Assembly (NCBI GenBank): GCA_010094025.1
Contig: ML991832.1
Span: 1-64,000 of the forward strand
Reading direction: 5' to 3'
Origin: Viridothelium virens
Taxonomy: Eukaryota > Ascomycota > Dothideomycetes > Trypetheliales > Trypetheliaceae
DNA length: 64,000 bases
Each line of letters opens with the position of its first letter. Position 1 is the stretch's first letter. The notes beneath the pieces are model-generated. The model searched no databases, was not told where the DNA came from, and worked only from the letters and a program-made list of their open reading frames with translations. This document shows positions 56,198 through 64,000 of the stretch, piece by piece. A program made the translations under genes and the position numbers.

Positions 56198-57777
56198 ATG
56201 GCAAGCTCACCACGGCTGGTCACTGGAGAGCGGCAAGCTCCTGTCCAGGACACGGAAGAGCGTCAATCAATTTCCGATGAGAAAGGCTGGCCCATCCCTG
56301 ATGGATGCCTCCGAGACAATTCATCTATGGCGGAGTCGGACAAGGCGACTGAGATTGGAATTGCTTGCAACCAACAGGACCTTCGCGCACTTCGAAATCT
56401 TGCAGCTACAAGGGGTGGTCTTTTGATAGACAGCCTCCGACAGAAAGCATGTCAGTAGGCTTGTAATCTGGAAAATCCCGCGAGGCTGCTAATACGTTGG
56501 GTAGGGCCGCTACTTCTAGGAGTCGACCAAGAGTCAACAACAGCCCCTCAATCAAGTTGGGAGTCCCTTCCCACTCACAAAGATGAGAACCAAGTCAAAC
56601 TTGATGTCGACCGGGCCTTTGTGTACTATCCTTCGGAATCTGATGCTCAACTCTCGACTCGAAGAACCTCGCTACAAACACTCATAACGGTCGTCCTACG
56701 AAGGCATCCCTATCTAAGCTACTTCCAAGGCTATCATGACATCGTCCAGGTCTTCCTCCTCGTCTTCGGCTCGTCGCCCCTTAACAAACCAGCGAAAGAG
56801 ACAAAACAACCTCAAATCTCTGCAGAATGCATGGCTTGTATCGAGCGCCTCTCGCTCCTCCGCATTCGCGACTTCTTGCTACCGACCCTTGACGGTCTGA
56901 ACGCACATATGAGCTTACTCCCAAGTATCTTGGAGGTTGCGGATACAGAGTTGTACGTGCATATCCGACAGACGCACAGAAGCTACAGCCTGAGTGGGAT
57001 TTTGACACTCTATGCCCATGAAATCCAGGATTATGATGTCATTGCCAGGCTATTCGACTTTCTGCTCGCCACGGACGCAGTAATGAGCGTCTACTTATTC
57101 GGAGCTGTACGTCTGATCTTCTATCATGCCGTCCGCTTCACGAGTATCGCCCCTGCTCCTTGCCAGCCCCGTGCAGCACTTCGCTAACAATGTTAATGCG
57201 TTAGATCATACTCTCTCGACGCGATACCGTCTTCGAAATAGAGTCAACCGACACTGACATGCTTCTTCACACCCTCTCGAAACTGCCTCAGCCTCTTGAC
57301 CTCGAAGCTCTCATTGCCCATGCTCTTCACCTCTACTCTCAATATCCTCCGCTCAAATTGCCTCATGGAGCTTGGCGTCAAATATCCTCAAATAGCGTGC
57401 TGAAGACATGCAGTTACGGTCATGACGGGTACAGGAAAATAAGGGGAAAAGCGAGAACAAGAACAACATGGCAAGGAGAAAACACGAGCAGTATTGCGAA
57501 AAAGAAACCACGCTCCTCAATACCATTCGAAGATCAGACTCTGCAGGACGGTGAGGCGTATTTTCATGCACAAGCCGCCGAGCTCAAACGAGCCGAAGCA
57601 AGGGAGAAAGTACGCAAGAAGTTTTTCAGTCTCTGGATACGGTACCGAAAACCTGCACGAAATCTGGCGCTATTCACAACGGTGGCTGTATTTGCTTATT
57701 GGTTGCGGTCTGGAACTGATTTGAATATGGCGTTGATGGACATTTTGAGGAATCTGCGAGGGATGCGAACTACTTGA
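56198..57777 (+). CDS. GYP8: TBC-domain Rab GAP, Gyp8/TBC1D20 type
   Basis: 475 residues from exons 56198-56450, 56505-57106 and 57205-57777. TBC domain: LRQKAWPLLLGVD, then the Arg finger R121 in LDVDRAF and the Gln finger Q159 in YFQGYHDIVQVFLLVFG; the LDV.R.....RRHP.L.YFQGYHDI pattern is specific for the TBC1D20/Gyp8 branch. Later parts are FLLPTLDGLNAHMSLLPSI, ILTLYAHEI and ARLFDFLLA. One membrane span near the C-terminus (LALFTTVAVFAYWLRSG, about 438-454) anchors it, as in TBC1D20 on the ER. The family accelerates GTP hydrolysis by Ypt1/Rab1. Both catalytic residues are present, so it should be active. Confidence 0.92.
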
Positions 57778-58687
57778 CTAACGGTTTTATGTCCGTATGT
57801 ATACATACGTGAACTTCGACGTTGGCAACTTGCCTTCCCGCAAACATACATGTGACAACCAGGCTTCGGCGTAAAGGACAATGTATCTTCGAAGGGCTTA
57901 TGGTTGCACGACATAGAAGAATGCACAAAGGGCTTATATAGAGAGACAACGCAAGGGGACGCCGTTTGCAGATGATACATGTGCACTTTGATTTCGTGGG
58001 CGTCGTTCTCCTGAGTATTGTCGTACCTCCTGCCTATTGAATACCTACGTAAAGGTACCTTCCTTCCCCCACAACTCCCTAACCACATGCTCGATTGTAC
58101 TCAGAGTTTGAAGGCGAACTCACTGAGATACCCTTGCTCATTTATATGAATAATTTTCAAAAATTTGGACTTCAAAATTTTGGTGCAAAACTGCCCTTCT
58201 CCATACAAATCTATACACTATCCATCTTCCGTCCCATCCTGCTCACGTTCCGCCACGTCGACAATGCTGGCAATACGAAGGTAGACGCCAAAAGCCAAGC
58301 GCTTTCTAACGATATTAATTTTATATTACTATTCCAAAAAAAGTTTTTGGCAATTTTGTCAAAATGCGGAGTTTTTACACCTCCGCGGTCGCGAAAAAGG
58401 GGGGGGGTCGGTTCCCATTGGTGTACTCTATCCTGGTAAAAAGTGTAAATTCTCTAGTAGTCGCATCGGGGCATCCTATCTATCATCTTACTCTGGAGAA
58501 AAACCATCCAGGGTATTGGTGGTTAGAGTGGTTAACATATCGAGTCTATCTGCGGCCTGCGGAGTATCATCTCTCTCAAGTGTTTACATGCTGACGTCAG
58601 CTACACCACAGATTTGCTGAATGCTGTAAGCTCCATCTCTCTTCCTAAAGCTTCAATCTTTTTAGCGACCTTTGCAGTCCACGTGAA
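57778..58687. other. Intergenic with short inverted repeat and G-tract
   Basis: 910 bp. Around 58364-58392 GCGGAG and CTCCGC form a small stem-loop, followed by nine G at 58399-58407. A/T-rich runs with AAAATTT motifs lie at 58150-58190 and 58310-58360. No gene recognised; possibly an old short non-coding element, without proof. Confidence 0.45.
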
Positions 58688-59317
58688 ATGACAATGACTT
58701 CAAGAACATCCGCGCAAGGACTGGCACTTCTTAGATCAGCTCGATTTGCACGATGTGCAGCTTCACTAGCTCTACGGTCCTCTGCTATCACCACGGCTAG
58801 GCGCAACAACTCTTCCCTTAACTCTCCGCCTCGGATAGCGTCACAATGCCGCCGACAAACTCAAGTACGATGGCATTCGGAGTTATCGTCAGGTTCCAAG
58901 TCGAAAGTATATGACTTTGAGAAGGCATGACCTCCCAATCATTACACGATACAAACTCCCTTTAGTCAGAGACTAATGGTCTTTCTGCAGATCAAATCTC
59001 TCTCTTCCTCCCCCTCCCAAGACCATATACTTATTGATGTACGTGAACCTTCCGAGTACAATGCTGGTTTCATCCCGACTGCAATCAACATCCCCGTCAC
59101 CTCGCAACCGGATGCCCTGTTTCTTTCACCAGAAGACTTTGAAGATCGCTTCGGCTTCGAGAAACCACCACCCGACAAAGAGCTGGTATTTTATTGCAAG
59201 GCAGGGGTGAGGAGCTCGGCAGCTGCCCAATTAGCACAGCAGCAGGGTTATGACAAGGTTGCAGAGTATAGAGGCAGCTGGCTAGACTGGCAGAAGAAAG
59301 GAGGCGGTCCTCAGTGA
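58688..59317 (+). CDS. Mitochondrial rhodanese (thiosulfate sulfurtransferase-like)
   Basis: 187 residues from exons 58688-58924 and 58991-59317. The N-terminal 60 residues are Arg/Ser/Ala-rich with no acidic residue (LLRSARFARCAASLALRSS), a mitochondrial presequence. A single rhodanese domain follows: VYDFEK/IKSLSSSP, HILIDVREPSEYNAGFIPTAINIP, and the active-site loop YCKAGVRSSAAA with Cys148, then GYDKVAEYRGSWLDW. It resembles yeast Rdl1/Rdl2 and human TSTD1, which move sulfane sulfur between thiols. The 66-bp intron has a GC donor (AAG/GCATGA) and CTGCAG acceptor; using any nearby GT would delete the conserved VYDFE strand. It converges on the aminotransferase gene, 131 bp away. Confidence 0.9.
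58925..58990 (+). other. GC-AG intron in rhodanese gene
   Basis: 66 bp, donor GCATGA, acceptor TTTCTGCAG. Phase 0 splice joins DFEK to IKSLSS. This is the second GC-AG intron in the window. Confidence 0.7.
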
Positions 59318-59448
59318 GCCAAAATGCCTGGTAGCTAGAGGTGAAAAAAATCTCGGAATGAGCTGGACGCTAAAGAGAATATATGAGACGAAGGAAAAAT
59401 TCTACCTATTCAGATCCATCGAGGAATGTCAACCAGGCTATACTGACC

Positions 59449-60941
59449 TCAGAGCTTGCTCCTTTCCTTTCCCATCCATTCTCCCTTCTCCGCTCTGTCG
59501 CACATCTTCTCAATCACATTCGCACCCCATTCGAAATCCTTCAGCTCAAGGTATATCTGCGCACTTATCCTCCACCACAAGGCTCCCACGTAATAGTACG
59601 TTTGCACAAATGTCCCATATTCTAGACCCGTCTTTCCCATCCAAATCACCAGTTTCGCCCCTGTGCTATCCACATCACCTCGATTCCACTTCTCAGCGAT
59701 GGATGCAACATCCAAAGGCAGCCTCACATTACTCATACAGCACTCCCCTAATGTATCTCTCCCCTCCTGCCCTTCGCAACCTCCATTACTCAACACCTCC
59801 GTCCCCCACATCTCCGCTACCCTCCTCCCTACCGCCCTCGCCAACCACATCCCGTACGCCACCACCGCCTCCTCCCCCGTCTTCCCCTCCCACCTCAACC
59901 GCGCCCTCCACTCTACAGCCGCCGGCACGCAAATATACGGACTCGTATCCAAGGTACCCACGAACGCAAAATTCGCCACAAACGCCGTCTCCGTCTCATC
60001 CACCGGCATCGGGCTCCCCCTCACCTTCTCCCCCGGCCGCACGCTCGGCCGGAACCCGTGACTCGTCGGCACCGAGCTGCGTATCAGCGGCTGCAGCGCC
60101 TCGCGCACATACAGCACCGCGCACGGCCGCGGCACCATCAGCCACTTGTGCGCGTTGCTGACGAAGAAGTCCGGGTCCAGCCGCGCCAGGTTGAGCGGGA
60201 GGTGTCCTGCGCCGTGGGCGCCGTCGACGAACGACAGTACGCCCTCGGCGCGGCACAGCGCTGTCAGAGCCTCGAATGGCATGCGTACGCCGGGCATCGA
60301 GGAGACGGTGTCGAAGACGGCGAGGCGTGGTCGGAGGCCTTGGGCGCGGGTGGCGGTGATGGCGGAGTGCAGTTGGGCGAGGAGCGCGGCGTCAGAGAGG
60401 GGGTACGCCAGCGGGATGCGCTGCGCGGTTGCGGGTGTGGTTTCCGCGGTGAATTGGATGCTCTTCTCGCAGCCGCCGTAGATGGTGGAGAAGTAGAAGA
60501 TCGTGTCGCCGGCTGACCATGGCAGGTTGCGGAGTACGACGCTGAACCCGGTTGTCGCGTTCTGTATCATGACGGTGCTGTTGAGGGGCGCGTGGAGGAG
60601 GGCGGCGAGGGCGCGGCGGGCGGCGACGATGTGGGTGGGGAGTTCGTAGCGGATGAAGGGGTCGAGGCGGCGTTCCGTGGCGTCTTGGAATTGACGTTGG
60701 ACGTTGAGGATGGCGGTGGGGAGGGCACCCCAAGATGCTAGAGTGGCTCAGAGGTGCTTGTTGAAGGGATGACAGAAGGAGGCCGTGAAAAGCGTTACGG
60801 CAAGCTGTAAAGAAGGTGATGGAGACAATTACCGTGGTTGAGATGCATATAGTCATCGGCGAATGGAAAGAATTTTCTCATTTCCCTTCCAAAGGGTGTC
60901 GATGCAACTGCATCTTCATCTTCCTTTTTTAGGTCTGTCAT
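59449..60941 (-). CDS. Class V aminotransferase family protein (isopenicillin-N-epimerase-like)
   Basis: 465 residues from exons 60941-60833 and 60737-59449. PLP-dependent fold type I enzyme: N-terminal YMHLNHASWGALP, cofactor-contact stretches STVMIQNATTGFS and LAVFDTVSSMPGVRMP, the pyridine-nitrogen Asp208 in FVDGAHGAGHLPL, and the Schiff-base Lys234 in FVSNAHKWLMVPR. Then SSVPTSHGFRP and FVGTLDTSPYICVPAAVEW, and a C-terminal domain ending GTFVQTYYYVGALWWRISAQIYLEL. The family holds cysteine-desulfurase-like and epimerase-like enzymes acting on amino-acid derivatives, often with unknown substrates in fungi. No targeting signal seen. Exon 2 is very GC-rich and creates long antisense frames. 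Confidence 0.92.
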
Positions 60942-61511
60942 TACGGCTTAAAAAAGTACGATTCTGAAGAAAGCTTGAGGAAATACAAATTTAAGTATGA
61001 AACAGTCACATTCCGATTTTCAATCCAATAGTTGCCTACAATATTATTTATATGTATTTTACGATTGACGAGAATAACGAGTGACAAGGAAGTCAGAGTC
61101 ATGGCTCTTCGATCAGTATTCCGCTCTTTCCGCTCTGTGGATGTCTTCGTTATGTCCCTGACTCCGAGATCGGAACATGTAGGGCGCGTCATTAATCCCC
61201 CATCCATCAGAACTAATATGCAACTGGATCGTTCGAAGCAAGTGGCGGCTGAGTCATAATGTTATCTTCAATCTATGTCACTCGCGGAGATCTACTGTGA
61301 GGATTAATCATTGCTGAAATTTTCAATGTTTTTTGATTTCCATTGAATACATAGGTATGTAGCGACGATATTTTATCATCAAGCTATCTAACAGTCTAAA
61401 AGCGCTTCAGTAGCGAGTCAGAATATTAACATCTGTAAAGGTACCCGCCTAGTTTTTCCCAAGGAACCCCTACTTGTGAATGAAAAGCACCTCCAAAGAA
61501 AAGAAAAGACA
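60942..61511. other. Intergenic, AT-rich
   Basis: 570 bp, AT-rich around 60950-61080 and 61260-61420. Promoter of the aminotransferase and 3' region of the next gene. No gene recognised. Confidence 0.5.
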
Positions 61512-62594
61512 TTAGATACGAGAGACATTCTTCACCGATGCCGTCTTCACATTCTTCCGGTATTGATCCCTATAATGTACACGACCGACGGTACCAAGAC
61601 CGACGGCAAGGACGAAGAGACCGGTCCAAGCTAAGGTGATAGCAAAACCGATGAGCGGGATTCGGAAGGTTGTGCCTGGCAACACAAAGGCTTTCTGTGC
61701 CATCGCGGAGGCTGAAGCAGATGCAACAGCGTTCGGGTCGGTTGTTGCAGTAGATTGTTGAGAAAATACTCCGGAAACAAAAGACGCATCAGTGGAGGAG
61801 AGATTAGTGCTGATGGGTTGGGCGGTTTGAGGGGAGAGTGCGTGGAGCGTGATGTTGGGAATTAGAAGGCTTTGCAGCTGAGGTCTGTCCACAAAAGCAT
61901 TAGCAAGAGGTTAAAACACAGAAAATATAGTTACTTACACAGTCATGCCATTGACTGTTATACTGTTGTGGATTTGACCGATATAGGTCTTGTTGGTCAT
62001 GGCAGACATTATTGATTGACGTCTCTCCATTGTCGAAACGTCGCGCTTGGCCATCATGAGACCCCGCGTAGGGGCTACGCTCGCTCCAAGGTAGGACATG
62101 GAAATGCTGATCGCGTCCATTGAAAGACCTGCCCATTCCCCGCTTGGCGCTGATAAGTTGAATAGTCTGACTTCAGATTCAAAAACACCAGTCGAGTTGT
62201 CAAGGAAAGGCACGTTGTAGCAGACTGCCATGCCAGAGGGGTTGCCCGCGTTACCGTTTAGTGCTTGAATTGCGCTTGAGCAGGCTTGTGCGGTCATCTC
62301 GTTCCATTGTGTTATGTTGAAGTCTGCTGCGTTGCCAGAGGCTGGCATGGTAGAGACGGTAGGTGTTGTCCCAGTTGATGACGAGGTGGAAGAAGGTGCT
62401 GTAATGCCCTGTCTCTTCTCAAGGTTGTCCATAAGAAAGTCGTAGGCATCGTCGCTTAATTGTGCTTCAATATCGAAGCTTCGCTGGTGTAAGCTCTCAA
62501 CAAGATCGTGAGCTGCTTTCACAGGAGATACGGAAATAGCTCGGCCCGCAAGTAAAAGGCTGCCAGCGACAGCGGTAGCTGCTGAGAAATGCAT
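61512..62594 (-). CDS. Secreted-pathway single-pass membrane protein, unknown family
   Basis: 342 residues from exons 62594-61939 and 61884-61512 (54-bp intron, GTAAGT donor). Signal peptide MHFSAATAVAGSLLLAGRAIS, then a short propeptide-like part with a dibasic site (NLEKRQ), a Ser/Thr-rich linker (SSTSSSTGTTPTVST), and a conserved-looking luminal domain with Cys pair (WNEMTAQACSSAI, GMAVCYNVPFLDNSTG) and several N-glycosylation sites. Further dibasic sites are AKRD and ERRQ. A C-terminal membrane span (IGFAITLAWTGLFVLAVGL) leads into a basic 20-residue tail. I do not recognise the family. The architecture suits Kex2 processing and a cell-surface or endomembrane location; function unknown. 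Confidence 0.78.
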
Positions 62595-64000
62595 CTCGCT
62601 GCGTAATAGTGAATGAAATAGATCGTGTAACTTAGTGAAAGTAGTAATGAATGTTATTAAAAAGCAAGGCCGCCAGCGACACTGTAGAGAACGAAGACAA
62701 AGGCAAGCCTAGGAAAATGGGAAAGTAGAGAATGGAAGAAGAGGAGGATTGAAGCTTGATTAGAGAGGAGACAGTTGCTTGGAAGATGGTGTACTAGGAA
62801 CCCTGGACGCTGGGCATGCGGCCTTTTCAACTTTCGGCTCGAAAGATTTCCGGTCTCGTGGCACAGCTACAGTCGTAGAATGTGTCCATAATGGCGTGAA
62901 CGGGACAGGCAGGAAGCCCCCTGGAGACTGTCTTCATACGATCTGGAACCAGTCGCGGGAATTTTTGGAAGACAGGTTGCCGAATATGGAAGCATTGAGG
63001 TCTGGAGTCAGTTACAGCAGTTGAAGCAGTAGCAGAACTCGTCAGAGGTTCTCCGCAGTCTCATTAGCGTGGCGAAGCCTTTAAGCTTAATCAGAGATCC
63101 GGACTGTGATGTAGCCGGCGGTAAGACGAGGGCCAAGTCAGATTTGGTACAGATCTAGTCGGAGGATTCTGATAATGAGGCTCTTCAGGATCGACGTATG
63201 CATGGACGTTGACAGTGCAGTGGGATCGCTGAGACAGAAAATGAAAGAGAGCGTGGCTGAAGCGACAATCGTCGCGTCACGGGAGGAGCCGTCTGTGCTG
63301 GGGTAACTTCCTAGGCAGAATGCAGTAAGCGCGACGCAACATGAGGGGCGCTTGCCGACCACGGTACGGAGGTATTCTGGGCAGGTCAGGAACACTCTTA
63401 GACACCTATCCATCGCAAGACGCGATTTATCGACGATAGAAGTAGCAGTTGAACATAGAATGGAGATATCCAGGTGACTAAGTAGGCATCATACTAACCA
63501 AGTAGCCATAGTAAGGTATCTACCGACAGCTAAGCACCTAAGTATGTTAGGGTACGATTCGACCTGAATGAGGTCATACACCGGTGACAGAGGAAGGGTC
63601 CCTGCCCCGCGTTGCTGCATGCGCCAGTCCCAGCGAGTCGCCCGTCGCACAGACCCGCGGTGCCGGACCCACCCACGCCACGATCTTCTCTGCCATCTTC
63701 TGTCGCAGTCTTCTCTCGCTTCCTTGCATGCCAGACAATCCGGAGACAGCATAGCCCATGCCAATCTTGAAGCTGCCTACGCATCCTCACCAAAGCCAAG
63801 CCTACTCGGGTTTCGTCCCCGTCGCAGAAGAAAAGGGCAACCTTATCTTCACACCAGCATTGGCCATGGGTTTATCTTCTGAGGCGTCTCACAATGCCTT
63901 ACTACCTCAATTTCCCTCGTATTCGCAACCATAGCGTTTGCGACCGAGACCTTGTATCATCGCATTCATAGCCTGCACCGCCAGATGAGACTTTCTGCGC
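62595..64000. other. Terminal intergenic region, no gene recognised
   Basis: 1.4 kb to the end of the window. Overlapping frames at 63489-63882 are Arg/Cys-rich and mutually antisense, with no domain or signal peptide. The first part holds the promoter of the 61512-62594 gene. A gene starting just beyond the right edge cannot be excluded. Confidence 0.45.

Noticed and set aside
59358-60516. Plus-strand frames of 130-270 codons
   Set aside because: Antisense to the GC-rich aminotransferase exon, which has intact PLP motifs on the minus strand.

Overview
The window is nuclear DNA of a filamentous ascomycete (Pezizomycotina). Genes are interrupted by many 43-110 bp GT-AG introns, often with CTGAC/CTAAC-type branch points. 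The content is typically fungal: laccase with the ascomycete C-terminal DSGV tail, Zn(II)2Cys6 regulator, HET proteins, a NACHT-ankyrin protein, a fungal S41 peptidase, an NRPS-like reductase, and Mak32-, Ctk2- and Cya5-like housekeeping proteins. I cannot fix the class; Dothideomycetes or Leotiomycetes would both fit. No rRNA, tRNA, CRISPR or convincing transposon was recognised.

Layout. (1) 0-12.3 kb: sparse, with an F-box-like/2EXR-type protein, an apparently intact secreted laccase in nine exons, a small secreted protein of unknown family, a Cys-rich single-pass membrane protein and a second F-box-like protein. (2) 12.5-30.1 kb: accessory, decaying region. It holds an NRPS-like carboxylate reductase remnant, a CorA-like transporter with one stop and one frame change, an open NACHT-ankyrin protein, a secreted S41 peptidase broken by a 7-bp tandem duplication next to its catalytic motif, a HET protein complete except for one TAG at an expected Trp, and a truncated HET relic. 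(3) 30.6-39.3 kb: conserved nuclear genes (RBM26/Rmn1-type RNA-binding protein, CTDK-I cyclin Ctk2), a membrane-anchored caspase-fold protein whose Asp-Cys-Cys catalytic site reads Asn-Thr-Ser, and a small multi-pass membrane protein. (4) 41-47 kb: sugar-type MFS transporter, Zn(II)2Cys6 regulator and, divergently, a phytanoyl-CoA-dioxygenase-like enzyme, which together look like a small metabolic module. (5) 48-62.6 kb: dense core genes: SRP68, a mitochondrial PPR protein, Mak32-like pfkB kinase, Gyp8/TBC1D20-type Rab GAP, mitochondrial rhodanese, class V aminotransferase and a secreted or membrane protein. The last 1.4 kb shows no gene.

The HET, NACHT-ankyrin and caspase-like genes within about 20 kb suggest a non-self-recognition or cell-death neighbourhood under relaxed or diversifying selection. 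Exon structures were worked out by hand from splice consensus, frame continuity and expected protein motifs. No transcript data or database search was available.
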